A DNA stretch of 64,000 nt from UBA668 sp041394605. Its GTDB lineage: Bacteria > Actinomycetota > Acidimicrobiia > Acidimicrobiales > Ilumatobacteraceae. Shown piece after piece: positions 15,389-24,647 of the stretch (position 1 is the first letter of the stretch; each line of letters starts with the position of its first letter). The translations under genes were made by a program, and so were the position numbers. Location of the stretch: NCBI GenBank assembly GCA_041394605.1, contig JAWKHX010000010.1, positions 1 to 64,000 of the forward strand, written 5' to 3'. The notes under the pieces were generated by a model. It was given only the letters and a program-made list of their open reading frames with translations. It was not told the origin of the DNA and searched no databases.

Positions 15389-17157
15389 TCAGGCGATGAC
15401 GACCACCACGTCGCCGGCGCCGACGGTGTCGCCGGCCTTCACCTTGATCTCCTTCACCGTGCCGGCCTTCTCGGCGGTGATCTGGTTCTCCATCTTCATG
15501 GCTTCCAGGACCACCACGGCCTGACCTTCCTCGACGGCCTGGCCAACCTCCACGAGGACCTTCACGATGGTGCCCTGCATCGGCACCTCGACGTTGCCGC
15601 TGCCGCTGCTGCCGCTGCCGCTGCCGTGCCCGTGGGCGGCCCGGGCCTTCTTGGCCGCCTTCGGTGCGCCGGCGGCCACCATCGGCATGTCCGGCACCCA
15701 CATCTTCACGTCGAAGCGCTTGCCGTTGACCTCCACCGTGGTGCTGCGCTGCACGAGCTCCGGCTGGTCCTCGTCGGCGGGCGCCGGCGGCTTGGGCGGC
15801 TCGACCCCGCTGAGGTCCAGCTTCTCCTCCACCCACTTGGTGGAGTGCTCCATCGCCTGGAACTCCGGGTGGCGGAGGATGGCGAGGTCGGCGGGGATCG
15901 TGGTGGCGACACCCTCGACCACCATCTCCTCGAGGGCGCGGATGGTGCGGGCGATGGCCGTCGGGCGGTCCTTGCCCCACACGATCAGCTTGCCGACGAG
16001 GTTGTCGTAGAACTGGCTGACGGTGTCGCCGCTCTCGTAGCCGGCGTCGAAGCGGACGCCGAAGCCGTCCGGCGCGACGAGCTTGCTCACCGTGCCGGGG
16101 GAGGGCAGGAACTTGCCGCCGGCCGGGTTCTCGGCGTTGATGCGCACCTCGATGCCGTGGCCGCGGCGCTGGGCGGCCACTTCCTCCTGGGTCATCGGCA
16201 GGGTCTCGCCGCTGGCGACGCGGATCTGCCACTCCACCAGGTCGATGCCGGTGATGACCTCCGTGACGGGGTGCTCCACCTGGAGGCGGGTGTTCATCTC
16301 CAGGAAGAAGAACTCGCCGTCCTGGTAGATGAACTCGACGGTGCCGGCGTTGTAGTAGCCGACCGCCTTGGCAGCCTTGATGGCAGCCTCGCCCATGGCC
16401 TCCTCGATGCCGGGGCCCATGCCCACCGACGGGGCCTCCTCGATGAGCTTCTGGTGACGGCGCTGGGCGGAGCAGTCGCGGGTGCTGACCCACACGACGT
16501 TGCCGTGCTGGTCGCCGACGATCTGGACCTCCACGTGGCGGGGCCAGGTGAGGTACTTCTCCACGTAGATCTCGTCGCGGCCGAAGAAGGCCTTGGCCTC
16601 GCGCTGGGCGGAGTCCATGGCGGACTGCACCTCGTCGGCGCTCTTGACCACCTTCATGCCGCGGCCGCCACCGCCGTACGCGGCCTTGATCGCCACGGGA
16701 AGCCGTACTCGTTGCCGAAGTCGGTGATCTCCTGGGCAGTGGTGACGAACTCGGTGGTGCCCGGCACGATCGGCGCCCCGCCGCGCAGGGCGGCCTTGCG
16801 GCTGCTGACCTTGTCGCCCATCTCGTCGATGGCGGCGGGCGGCGGCCCGATCCAGGCGACGCCCTTCTCGGTGATGGCCCGGGCGAAGTCGGCGTTCTCG
16901 CTGAAGAACCCGTAGCCGGGGTGGACGCCGTCGGCGCCACTGCGCTCCACGGCCTCCAGGATCATGTGGGTGTTGAGGTAGCTCTCCGTCGCGGTCTGCC
17001 CGCCGAGGGCGTACGCCTCGTCGGCGAGGCGGACGTGGAGGGCGTTCCGGTCGAGTTCGCTGTAGACCGCAACGGTCTTGATACCCAGCTCTCGGGCAGC
17101 CCGGATGACCCGGACGGCGATCTCTCCACGGTTGGCGATCAGGATCTTCTGCAGCAC
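15389..17157 (-). CDS. Acyl-CoA carboxylase alpha chain (biotin carboxylase + biotin carrier), one apparent frameshift
   Basis: A protein of about 590 residues that carboxylates its own biotin and feeds a separate carboxyltransferase. The biotin carboxylase part begins with QKILIANRGEIAVRVIRAAR and GVHPGYGFFSENADFA, then AIKAAYGGGGRGMKVVKSAD for ATP binding, and FFLEMNTRLQVEHPVTEVIT. A linker rich in Gly/Ser precedes the carrier domain with the biotinylated Lys in VVLEAMKMENQITAEKAGTV. The reading frame breaks at 16697-16699, where one C seems missing from a CCC run on the minus strand (GFP then VAIK). The two halves join perfectly otherwise, so a sequence error is likely. No ATG is available; the GTG at 17157 faces birA with 18 bases between. 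Confidence 0.9.
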
Positions 17158-17175
17158 AAGTGACAATCTTTGCGG

Positions 17176-17907
17176 ATGAACGGCCGTCCCGCCACATTGC
17201 CCCGCAATTGGCCCTCCGGCTGGCATGTCGAGGTGGTGACGGAGACCGGCAGCACCAACGCCGACCTGCTGGCCGCGGCGGCTGCGGGGCACCGGACCGG
17301 TCGGTGTTGTGCGCCCTGCACCAGACCGCCGGGCGCGGCCGGCTGGACCGGAGGTGGGACGCCCCGCCCGGCGCCAACCTGCTGGTGTCGCTGCTGTTCC
17401 GCGACGTGCCCGCGGCCTCGCACGAGCTGACCTGGCGGGTCGGCCTGGCCGCGTGTGCCGCCGCCGAGCAGGTGGCGGGCGTGACCCCGTCGCTGAAGTG
17501 GCCCAACGACCTGCTGGTGGACGACCGCAAGCTGGCCGGCGTGCTGGCCCAGGCCTCGTTCGGGGCACCGGGGGCGCTGGCGGGCAGGGCGGGCCGGTCG
17601 TCGTCGTGGGGATCGGCATGAACGTGCGCTGGTCGCCGGATGGTGCGGCCCGGCTGGGGGGGACGTCGACCCGCTCGACGTGCTGGCCGCCCTGCTGACC
17701 GCCTACGACACCCTGCCCGCGGACGTGCTGCCGCTGTACCGGCAGCGCCTCGGCACGCTGGGTCGGGCCGTGCGGGTGGAGTTGCCGGGTGACGAGGTGC
17801 TGGAAGGTCGGGCTGTCGATGTCGACCCCGACGGCCGCCTCGTGGTCCTCGACGCCTGCGCCGTCACCCACCGCCTCGACGTCGGCGACATCGTCCACCT
17901 GCGTTGA
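17176..17907 (+). CDS. birA: Biotin--[acetyl-CoA carboxylase] ligase, three apparent frameshifts
   Basis: A biotin protein ligase of about 244 residues that would attach biotin to the neighbouring carboxylase alpha chain. It starts straight into the catalytic domain (HVEVVTETGSTNADLLAAAA), so the N-terminal DNA-binding domain of BirA repressors is absent. The sequence then continues in other frames: HQTAGRGRLDRRWDAPPGAN (biotin loop) and SLKWPNDLLVDDRKLAGVLA, then VVVVGIGMNVRWSPDGAARL, then the C-terminal SH3-like part LGRAVRVELPGDEVLEGRAV. All three shifts (about 17300, 17560-17595 and the seven-G run at 17656-17662) equal loss of one base. An error in the sequence is more likely than loss of this essential gene. 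Confidence 0.88.
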
Positions 17908-18272
17908 GGGGATGGTCGGGAATGCACCGTGCGTCCGACCGACACGCGCCCGGTCGGGCTCGCGACGGACGCCGTCGTCGTCCTGTGCGCAGAAACCGCT
18001 GTGAAGCCACGCGACGCCCGTTTCGTTACCGTCTGGCGCGAGACCGAGGCTCGACCCGGGTCATGCATCGCGCACCGCTGGTTCGAGACTTCGACTGGAC
18101 TCAAGCGCAGCCGCCGGTCAATGTGTGACATCGATCAGTTGGAGGTGCTGCACGCACACAGAGCAGCTGGTGGATCCACGAATCAGGTCCGCCTGAAGGG
18201 TCATCTCGCCGAAGAGTTCCGTCGACACTCATGTTCTCCGCCTCACGCTGCGCGCTGCGCGAAGCTCCTCTG
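17908..18272. other. Gene-poor stretch of 365 bases
   Basis: No convincing coding region, RNA gene or repeat was seen. An open frame at 17929-18273 has no recognisable motif and an irregular composition. The GC content is lower and third-position bias weaker than in the flanks, and the stretch leads into the small accessory operon. Confidence 0.4.
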
Positions 18273-18527
18273 ATGGCGAAGCACACGGTTACGATCATCC
18301 AGCCGGCACGTACCACCCTCCACTCGGATTACACGATGGAGATCAAGAGCGACGATGCGATTCTCGGGAAGCTCAGCATCTCGAAGGGCGGCGTCGACTG
18401 GTTCCCGAAGCACAGCAAGAAGCCGTGGGCGCTGACGTGGGAGGAGTTTGCTGCACTCCCTCGACCTGCGTACTGCCGCGATCGGCCCTCTGTGAAGGCA
18501 TTCATCAAGAACCTCAGAAAGGGGTGA
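18273..18527 (+). CDS. Small protein of unknown function (accessory operon, gene 1)
   Basis: An 84-residue protein. It contains DAILGKLSISKGGVDWFPKH followed by SKKPWALTWEEFAAL. Small proteins with the pattern LG-x-L-x-I-S-K-G-x-V-D-W-x-P and a later WE-x-F are recurrent in actinobacterial accessory regions, but I know no function for them. It is rich in Lys compared with neighbouring genes, and codon bias is weaker, suggesting acquisition. The stop overlaps the GTG start proposed for the next gene (GTGA). No clear Shine-Dalgarno site is seen. Confidence 0.55.
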   Translation: MAKHTVTIIQPARTTLHSDYTMEIKSDDAILGKLSISKGGVDWFPKHSKKPWALTWEEFAALPRPAYCRDRPSVKAFIKNLRKG

Positions 18528-18880
18528 ATGTGGATGGCCCCTTGCAGTCCGCAGATACCTTCAGGTCCACCCGGGAGCGACCACTGGAGTCGACGTTTGC
18601 CGGTGGTTCGAGGCTCACCCCAACCGGTGGTACACTCACGCAGAGGTGAAACGTGCGAACGGCTGCAGCGATCGCATCATCCGAGAACACCTGCCCGCGG
18701 CGTTGAACGAACCGGGGCGCGTTGCTCCTCGATGTCGACCGTGCTCGTCAGGCATGGCTCTACCGCTATCGGCGCACCGACTCATCTGGAGGACTGACGT
18801 CGATGTCGACTTCCGGATCGGGCAGCGGCGCTCCGCAGGTTGCCGGAATGCGGCGGCCTGGGAGTCGCCGGTCTACGTGA
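18524..18880 (+). CDS. Unknown protein, possibly winged-helix (accessory operon, gene 2), two apparent frameshifts
   Basis: Three frame pieces join into one protein of about 118 residues. It begins VNVDGPLAVRRYLQVHPGAT, continues VDVCRWFEAHPNRWYTHAEV, KRANGCSDRIIREHLPAALN, then LLLDVDRARQAWLYRYRRTD and ends GMRRPGSRRST. The frame changes fall in the C-run at 18538-18541 and the G-run at about 18713-18716, like other apparent errors in the window. The central helices look like a DNA-binding winged-helix domain, which is only a guess. The proposed GTG start and the stop overlap genes 1 and 3 by 4 bases each. No single continuous frame supports it, so confidence is limited. Confidence 0.45.
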
Positions 18881-19263
18881 CCACGAACGGTGAACTGCTG
18901 GTCCCGATCATTGCGCTCGGCTCCGTGCCGCCCTTGCCCGCGACCGCCGACTGGGTCGCCATCGACCTCGTGGAGGTCCCCCAGGTTCCCGAGTTCGCGG
19001 TCGACGACCTGCGCGGCTTCCTCGCTGACATCTCCTTCCACCGGTGCAGCCGGCCGACCCCCACGATGCTCGAGTACTTCGACTTCTTCGCACCGGGTCG
19101 GTCTGATGCGATCCGGAGCGAGGAGATCTGCGGGTGGGGCGCGACCCACATCGTCCAGAGGGAGCAGCGCGGCGACCTGCTGAGCCCACCGACGGCGAAC
19201 CTTGTGGCGCTGGACGGGGCCCGCAACCGCTCCGTCCTGGCCTTCCTCGGGCTGTCGGGCTGA
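18877..19263 (+). CDS. Unknown protein (accessory operon, gene 3)
   Basis: A 128-residue protein with no recognised domain. It begins TTNGELLVPIIALGSVPPLP, then WVAIDLVEVPQVPEFAVDDL, LEYFDFFAPGRSDAIRSEEI and ends SVLAFLGLSG. It is acidic and looks soluble. GTG 18877 overlaps the stop of gene 2 (GTGA), which is the main support for this start; the frame is open further upstream. It is followed by a 192-base gap (19264-19455) in which I see only the promoter of the LCP gene. Confidence 0.5.
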   Translation: MTTNGELLVPIIALGSVPPLPATADWVAIDLVEVPQVPEFAVDDLRGFLADISFHRCSRPTPTMLEYFDFFAPGRSDAIRSEEICGWGATHIVQREQRGDLLSPPTANLVALDGARNRSVLAFLGLSG

Positions 19264-19441
19264 CCGCCGTGCCGGCCCGGTCGAGCTCGCTCGACCAGCG
19301 TACCGAAGGGGTGTGACAGGGTTCCGGCGCGTCGCTGCGCTGCAGGCTGACGCGTCCGCGGACGCGCCGACCAACAGCGGCCAACGTCCGAGACGCAACG
19401 ACCCGGGCACGGGGTGCCGCCCTCCTGACCGGGACCGCCAC

Positions 19442-19447
19442 TACCCT
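19442..19447 (+). promoter_or_regulatory. Probable -10 hexamer TACCCT, leaderless
   Basis: TACCCT is followed by 8 bases and the GTG start of the LCP gene, with no Shine-Dalgarno sequence between. Confidence 0.4.
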
Positions 19448-19455
19448 CGCTGGCC

Positions 19456-20454
19456 GTGCTGGCGATCGACACCACACCACGGCGGCGGCAGAACCGGGTG
19501 CCGGCGTTCGTGCTGCTGGCGGTGATCGTCGCCGTCGCCTGCACCACCGGGATCCTCATCGCCACCCGCAACGTCGTCGACCAGGTGCCCCGGGTCACCG
19601 GCCTCTCCGGGGTGCTCAGCTCCGGCAACGCCACGGTCGACAACTACCTCCTCGTCGGCAGCGACAGCCGGGCCGGGGGCGACCCCAACACGGGCGAGGG
19701 CGGCGACGTCACCGGCAACCGCAGCGACACGATCATGGTCCTCCGCTACGACAAGGCGACGGGCACGGCCGCGCTGCTGTCCATCCCCCGCGACCTGTAC
19801 GTGGAGGTCAGCGGGCACACCGGGCGGATCAACGGCGCCTACAACGACGGGCCGGCCGAACTGGTGCGGGTGGTGAAGGAGGCCCTCAACCTGCCCATCC
19901 ACCACTACGTGGAGATCGACTTCGTCGGCTTCACCGCGCTGGTGGAGGCCGTCGGCGGCGTCACCGTCTGCTTCCCGTACCCCACGAAGGACACCAACAC
20001 CGGCCTCGACATCCCCGCCCCCGGCTGCTACCTGCTGAACGGCACCCAGGGCCTGGCCTACGCACGCAGCCGCCACTACCAGGAGCTGAAGGAGGACGGG
20101 CAGTGGCACGAGGACCCCACCAGCGACCTCGGCCGCTCCACCCGCCAGCGCGACTTCGTGAACCGCTGCCTGCAGACCGCGCTCACCACCGTGAAGGCCG
20201 ACCCGTTCCGTGCCGGTGAGGTGGCGCTGGCGATGATGGACGCCATCCGCATCGACGAGGGGCTGGACCCGATCGACGCCGCCTCCTCCTTGCGCAGCGC
20301 GGTCGACGCCGGCCTCGGCACCTACTCCCTCCCCGTCGTGGGGGAGACCATCAACGGCGCCGCGGTTCTGCGCCTGGGTAACGGCGCGGACGCCGTCCTC
20401 GCCTTCTTCCGCGGTGATGGCCCCGACCCCAACCCGCCGACGACGGCCGCCTGA
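19456..20454 (+). CDS. LytR-CpsA-Psr (LCP) family protein
   Basis: A 332-residue membrane-anchored protein. One N-terminal helix at about residues 17-37 (AFVLLAVIVAVACTTGILIA) leads to an extracellular LCP domain. Family signatures are NYLLVGSDSRAG, GNRSDTIMVLRYD, LLSIPRDLYVEV, INGAYNDG, and GTQGLAYARSRHY. The conserved Arg and Asp residues for pyrophosphate and lipid binding are present. LCP proteins transfer glycans from a polyprenyl carrier to peptidoglycan. Here it stands directly before dTDP-rhamnose genes, as in the actinobacterial rml/LCP neighbourhood, so it may attach a rhamnose-containing wall polymer. Confidence 0.92.
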   Translation: MLAIDTTPRRRQNRVPAFVLLAVIVAVACTTGILIATRNVVDQVPRVTGLSGVLSSGNATVDNYLLVGSDSRAGGDPNTGEGGDVTGNRSDTIMVLRYDKATGTAALLSIPRDLYVEVSGHTGRINGAYNDGPAELVRVVKEALNLPIHHYVEIDFVGFTALVEAVGGVTVCFPYPTKDTNTGLDIPAPGCYLLNGTQGLAYARSRHYQELKEDGQWHEDPTSDLGRSTRQRDFVNRCLQTALTTVKADPFRAGEVALAMMDAIRIDEGLDPIDAASSLRSAVDAGLGTYSLPVVGETINGAAVLRLGNGADAVLAFFRGDGPDPNPPTTAA

Positions 20455-20481
20455 CCTCCCGACCCGCCATACTGGGGGCGC

Positions 20482-21033
20482 ATGCCGAACGTACGAGAGA
20501 GCGACCGCATCGCCGGCGTCCACATCGTGGAGCCCACCATCCACGGCGACCAGCGGGGCCTGTTCATCGAGACCTACCGCCGCGAGTGGTTCCCCAACGC
20601 CCGCGAGATGCTGCAGGGCAACCGCAGCAACAAGCAGGCGGGCGCCGTCGTCGGCCTCCACTACCACCTGCACCAGGCGGACTACTGGTACTGCCCGGTC
20701 GGCACCATCCGGGTCGTGCTGCACGACCTGCGCGAGGGCGGCCCCACGTACGGCGGCACCGAGTGCTTCGACATCAGCGGCGAGAACCACCTCGGCGTCT
20801 ACATCCCGCCGGGCGTGGCCCACGGCTTCGCGGCCCTCACCGACGTGGTGATGACCTACCTGGTGGACGGCTACTACAACCCGGCGGACGAGTTGGGTGT
20901 GGCCTGGAACGACCCGGTGATCGGGGCCGACTGGGGCGTGACGGAGCCCATCCTCTCCGCCCGCGACCAGGCCAACCCGATGCGCGCCGACCTGCCGGAA
21001 GGGCGCCGCCCCTACTGGCCCATGCGAACCTGA
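20482..21033 (+). CDS. rmlC: dTDP-4-dehydrorhamnose 3,5-epimerase family protein
   Basis: A 183-residue cupin-fold epimerase. It has HGDQRGLFIETYRREWFPNA at the start, the catalytic-His segment VVGLHYHLHQADYW, IPPGVAHGFAALTDVVMTYL, and the family tail YYNPADELGVAWNDPVIGAD. It would convert dTDP-4-keto-6-deoxyglucose to the rhamnose epimer, the second of the three steps encoded together here. The HYHLHQ stretch differs from the common HYQ and may mean altered specificity. It is followed by rmlB after 16 bases containing GGCGGAGG. Confidence 0.88.
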   Translation: MPNVRESDRIAGVHIVEPTIHGDQRGLFIETYRREWFPNAREMLQGNRSNKQAGAVVGLHYHLHQADYWYCPVGTIRVVLHDLREGGPTYGGTECFDISGENHLGVYIPPGVAHGFAALTDVVMTYLVDGYYNPADELGVAWNDPVIGADWGVTEPILSARDQANPMRADLPEGRRPYWPMRT

Positions 21034-21049
21034 GGCGGAGGACCCACAC

Positions 21050-22015
21050 ATGAAACTGCTCGTCACCGGCGCGGCCGGGTTCATCGGCTCCAACTATGTG
21101 CGCTGGCTGCTGGCCAACAGCGACGACGAGGTCACCATCCTCGACGCGCTCACCTACGCCGGCAACATGGAGACCATCCGCGACCTCGTGGACGACCGCC
21201 GCTGCACGTTCGTGCACGGCGACATCTGCGACCAGGACATCGTGCTGTCCTCCATGGACGGGCACGACGGGGTCGTCCACTTCGCCGCCGAGACGCATGT
21301 GGACCGCAGCATCAAGGACGGCTACTCGTTCGTCCGCACCAACTGCTACGGCACGAACGTGCTGTGCGACATCGCCCTGCGGGTGGGCATCGAGCGGTTC
21401 GTGCACATCAGCACCGACGAGGTCTACGGCTCCATCGACGAGGGCTCGTTCAGCGAGGGCGACAAGCTCACGCCCCGCTCGCCGTACTCGGCGGCCAAGG
21501 CCGGCAGCGACCTCATCGCGCTCAGCTACTTCACCACCCACGGCCTGCCCGTGATGGTCACCCGCTGCAGCAACAACTACGGGCCGTACCAGTTCCCGGA
21601 GAAGGTCATCCCGCTGTTCACCACCAACCTGCTCGACGGCGCGAAGGTGCCGCTGTACGGCGACGGCGGCAATGTGCGCGACTGGATCCACGTGCACGAC
21701 CACAACACCGCGGCGGACCTGGTGCTGCGCCACGGCACGCCCGGCGAGGTCTACAACATCGGCGGCGGCAACGAGCTGACCAACAAGGAGCTCACCTACC
21801 GGCTGCTGGCGCTGACGGGCCGCGACGAGGCGTTCATCCAGCCGGTGGAGGACCGCAAGGGCCACGACCGCCGCTACTCGATCACCCATGAGAAGGTCAC
21901 CGCGCTCGGCTGGAAGGCGGAGCACTCGCTGGAGGACGGCCTGGCCGCCACGGTGGAGTGGTACCGCGACAACCGCTGGTGGTGGGAGCCCCTGAAGGCC
22001 CGGGCGGCGTTCTGA
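21050..22015 (+). CDS. rmlB: dTDP-glucose 4,6-dehydratase
   Basis: A 321-residue short-chain dehydrogenase. It starts LLVTGAAGFIGSNYVRWLLA with the NAD motif, has HFAAETHVDRSI, the catalytic segment ISTDEVYGSIDEGSF and the YxxxK pair in SPYSAAKAGSDLIALSYF. RCSNNYGPYQFPEKVIPLF and GDGGNVRDWIHVHDH are diagnostic of RmlB. It makes dTDP-4-keto-6-deoxyglucose. It overlaps rmlD by one base (TGATG). No rmlA lies in the window, so the dTDP-glucose pyrophosphorylase must be elsewhere. Confidence 0.96.
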   Translation: MKLLVTGAAGFIGSNYVRWLLANSDDEVTILDALTYAGNMETIRDLVDDRRCTFVHGDICDQDIVLSSMDGHDGVVHFAAETHVDRSIKDGYSFVRTNCYGTNVLCDIALRVGIERFVHISTDEVYGSIDEGSFSEGDKLTPRSPYSAAKAGSDLIALSYFTTHGLPVMVTRCSNNYGPYQFPEKVIPLFTTNLLDGAKVPLYGDGGNVRDWIHVHDHNTAADLVLRHGTPGEVYNIGGGNELTNKELTYRLLALTGRDEAFIQPVEDRKGHDRRYSITHEKVTALGWKAEHSLEDGLAATVEWYRDNRWWWEPLKARAAF

Positions 22016-22869
22016 TGCGGCTGCTGGTCACCGGCGCCGGCGGCCAGCTGGCCACCGACCTCCTGCGCGTCTGCGACGTCGCCGGCGACGAGGTGGTCGC
22101 GCTCACCCGCGAGCAGCTGGACATCGCCGACCGCAGCGAGGTGCTGGGGGCCATCACGTCCGTCCGCCCCGACGTGGTCGTCAACACCGCCGCCTGGACC
22201 GCGGTCGACGCCTGCGAGGGCGACCCGGACCGCGCCCTCGCCGTGAACGGCACCGCCGTGCGCTGGCTGGCCGAGGGCTGCCACCGGGCCGGCAGCCACC
22301 TCGTGCAGATCTCCACCGACTACGTGTTCGCCGGCGACCTGGACCGCCCGTACCACGAGTGGGACGACACCGACCCGCAGAGCGTCTACGGCCTCACCAA
22401 GCTGATCGGCGAGCGCGAGGCGCTGGCCCTCGGGCCGGCCGCCACCGTGGTGCGCACCGCCTGGGTGTGCGGGGTGAACGGGGCCAACATGGTGAAGACC
22501 ATCGTCCGCCTGGCGTCGGAGCGGCCGGAGCTTGCCTTCGTGGACGACCAGGTGGGCACACCCACGTTCACCCAGGATCTCGCCCCGGCCGTCCGCCGCA
22601 TCGCGCTGGACCGGCTGAGCGGGGTGGTGCACGTCACCAACTCGCTGGCGTGCTCCTGGTTCCAGTTCGCCCAGCTGGTGGTGGAAGCGATGGGGAAGGA
22701 CCCGGCGATGGTCCGTCCGATCGCCACCGCCGAGCTGGACCCGCCCCGCCCCGCGCCCCGCCCGGCCAACAGCCGGCTGGACAACGCGATCCTGCGGATG
22801 ACCGGCTTCGCGCCCATGCGCGACTTCCGCGAACCGCTGGTGGAAACGGTGGCCTCGCTCCTGGGCTAG
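22015..22869 (+). CDS. rmlD: dTDP-4-dehydrorhamnose reductase
   Basis: A 284-residue reductase that completes dTDP-L-rhamnose. The N-terminal motif is RLLVTGAGGQLATDLLRVCD, followed by VNTAAWTAVDACEGDPD, ISTDYVFAGDLDRPYHEWDD, the catalytic YGLTKLIGE, and the substrate segment FVDDQVGTPTFTQDLAPAVR. Length and order fit RmlD. It is the last gene of the rmlC-rmlB-rmlD run; the next gene begins 37 bases later with its own ribosome site and probable promoter hexamer (TAGATT near 22867). Confidence 0.95.
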   Translation: MRLLVTGAGGQLATDLLRVCDVAGDEVVALTREQLDIADRSEVLGAITSVRPDVVVNTAAWTAVDACEGDPDRALAVNGTAVRWLAEGCHRAGSHLVQISTDYVFAGDLDRPYHEWDDTDPQSVYGLTKLIGEREALALGPAATVVRTAWVCGVNGANMVKTIVRLASERPELAFVDDQVGTPTFTQDLAPAVRRIALDRLSGVVHVTNSLACSWFQFAQLVVEAMGKDPAMVRPIATAELDPPRPAPRPANSRLDNAILRMTGFAPMRDFREPLVETVASLLG

Positions 22870-22906
22870 ATTGTTCGGGTCCTAACGAATTGTGGGGAGG
22901 CCTGGC

Positions 22907-23770
22907 ATGGGAGAGATCGTCGGTTCTGCAGTGGTGGCGCACGTGCCGCCCCTGGTGATGCCGGAGGAAATGCGCCGCGAACTCAACGAGGGCAAGGACT
23001 TCAGCATCGTCGAGGGCCTGCACCGCCTGCGCCGCGAGTGCATCGACCCGCTGCAGCCGGACCTCATCCTCGTGCTCGACACGCACTGGTTCACCACGTT
23101 CGAGTGGGTGGTCAGCGCCCACGAGCGCCGCACCGGCAAGTTCACCAGCGAGGAACTGCCCCGCACCGTGCCGCAGTTCCCCTACGACATCCCCGGCGAC
23201 CCCGAGTTCGCCCGGCTGGTGGCCGAGGTGGCGTCCGAGCGTGACGACACCTGGATCACCGCCAACGACGACCCGTACCTGCCCATCCGCTACGCCACCG
23301 TCTACCTCACCCCGTTCCTCCAGCGCGACGAGAAGTGGGTGTCGTTCAGCACCTGCCAGACCGCCGAGTTCGCTGACATGGTGAAGGCCGGAGAAGTGCT
23401 CGGCGAAGCCATCCGCCGCAGCGACCGCCGGGTCGTCGTCATCGGCAGCGGTGCCTTGTCGCATCGCTTCTGGCCGCTCAGCAAGCTCCGCCAGCACGAG
23501 GCCGCCGACCCTGCGCACGTGTTCAACGCGGAGCACCGTGCCGCCGACGAGCGCGTCATCGCCCTCCTGGAGAAGGGCGACCACGCCGCTGTGCTGGCCG
23601 ACTATCCCAATTTCAAGGGCTTTGCCCCCGAGGGCCGCTTCGCCCACTACGTGATCCAGGCCGTCGCCCGCGGCGGCGCCGAGTGGACCACGCCGGGCAT
23701 TCCCTACAGCGAGTACGAGAACGCGGCCGGCACCGGGCAGATCCACTTGTGGTTCCCGGGTGCTTCCTGA
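22907..23770 (+). CDS. Class III extradiol ring-cleavage dioxygenase (LigB/HpaD type)
   Basis: A 287-residue protein of the LigB superfamily, which opens catechol rings next to the hydroxyls using Fe(II). Signatures are GSAVVAHVPPLVMPEEM, with a metal His, DLILVLDTHWFTTFEWVVSA, with a second His, and VVVIGSGALSHRFWPLSKLR. Its closest look is to 3,4-dihydroxyphenylacetate 2,3-dioxygenase. The next gene encodes a fumarylacetoacetate-hydrolase-type enzyme, as in homoprotocatechuate pathways. The ATG at 22907 is chosen because GGGGAGG lies about 8 bases upstream; ATG 22892 would overlap that site. Confidence 0.85.
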   Translation: MGEIVGSAVVAHVPPLVMPEEMRRELNEGKDFSIVEGLHRLRRECIDPLQPDLILVLDTHWFTTFEWVVSAHERRTGKFTSEELPRTVPQFPYDIPGDPEFARLVAEVASERDDTWITANDDPYLPIRYATVYLTPFLQRDEKWVSFSTCQTAEFADMVKAGEVLGEAIRRSDRRVVVIGSGALSHRFWPLSKLRQHEAADPAHVFNAEHRAADERVIALLEKGDHAAVLADYPNFKGFAPEGRFAHYVIQAVARGGAEWTTPGIPYSEYENAAGTGQIHLWFPGAS

Positions 23771-23785
23771 GCCAGAATCGAACCC

Positions 23786-24637
23786 ATGCGACTTGCGAAC
23801 TATCAAGGCCGGGCGACCATCGTGGTCCAGGGCCGTGCTGTGGATGTGGAGAAGGCCTCGAACGGCGCGATGGGCAGCGACCCGATGCTGCTGTCCGACC
23901 TGGCGAATCATGACGACCTGAGGGTCATCGCAGCCGCGGCCGACCCGGCCGCCTGGCCGGTGCTGGACGAAGCGATGCTGGGCGCCCCGGTGCCCCGCCC
24001 GCCGAAGGGCATCGCCGTGGCGTTGAACTACCGCCAGCACGCGCTGGAGAGCGGGCGCGACATGCCCACCGAGCCACACCTGTTCGCCAAGACGGAGAAC
24101 TGCGTGTGCGGCCCGTTCGACGAGATCATCGTGCCCGCCGGGCGCGGCGAGGTGGACTACGAGGCCGAGCTGGTGATCGCCTTCGGTCGCACGTGCAAGG
24201 CAGCCACCCGCGAGAACGCGTGGAGCCACATCGCCGGCGTCATGTGCGGGCAGGACATCAGCGACCGCGGCGAGCAGTTCCGCCCGCCGGTGAAGCAGTT
24301 CACCATCGCCAAGTCGTACGACACGTTCGGCCCCATCGGGCCCTACCTCGTCACTCAGGACGAACTGGCCGACAAGGACGCGCTGGAACTCGTCGGGCGG
24401 ATCAGCGGCGAGGAGATGCAGCGCACCAACACGTCCGACCTGATCTTCGACGTGCCGGCGCTGATCGTCTGGCTCAGCCGGTTCATCACGTTCCGGCCCG
24501 GCGACCTCATCTGGACCGGCACGCCCGGCGGCGTGGGCGAGGCCCGCAACCCGCAGCGCTTCCTGCGCGCCGGCGATGTGGTGGAGACCGAGATCGAGGG
24601 CATCGGGTGCATGCGCAACCCGGTGGTCGAGCGCTGA
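23786..24637 (+). CDS. Fumarylacetoacetate hydrolase family protein
   Basis: A 283-residue FAH-fold enzyme. Metal-ligand motifs are present: EVDYEAELVIAFGRTCKAAT contains the ExE pair, GQDISDRGEQFRPP the Asp, and PGDLIWTGTPGGVGEARNPQ is the family signature. GIAVALNYRQHALESGRDMP precedes them. Members hydrolyse, decarboxylate or isomerise ring-cleavage products such as 5-oxopent-3-ene-tricarboxylate; the exact step is not fixed by sequence alone. It follows the ring-cleavage dioxygenase by 15 bases. A CAGAAT hexamer 7 bases before the ATG may be an internal promoter. Confidence 0.88.
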   Translation: MRLANYQGRATIVVQGRAVDVEKASNGAMGSDPMLLSDLANHDDLRVIAAAADPAAWPVLDEAMLGAPVPRPPKGIAVALNYRQHALESGRDMPTEPHLFAKTENCVCGPFDEIIVPAGRGEVDYEAELVIAFGRTCKAATRENAWSHIAGVMCGQDISDRGEQFRPPVKQFTIAKSYDTFGPIGPYLVTQDELADKDALELVGRISGEEMQRTNTSDLIFDVPALIVWLSRFITFRPGDLIWTGTPGGVGEARNPQRFLRAGDVVETEIEGIGCMRNPVVER

Positions 24638-24647
24638 GGCGGCGGCG

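Noticed and set aside
17929..18273. A 114-residue rightward open frame in the gene-poor stretch
   Set aside because: No motif, no ribosome site, no overlap with neighbours in the operon style; composition looks random.
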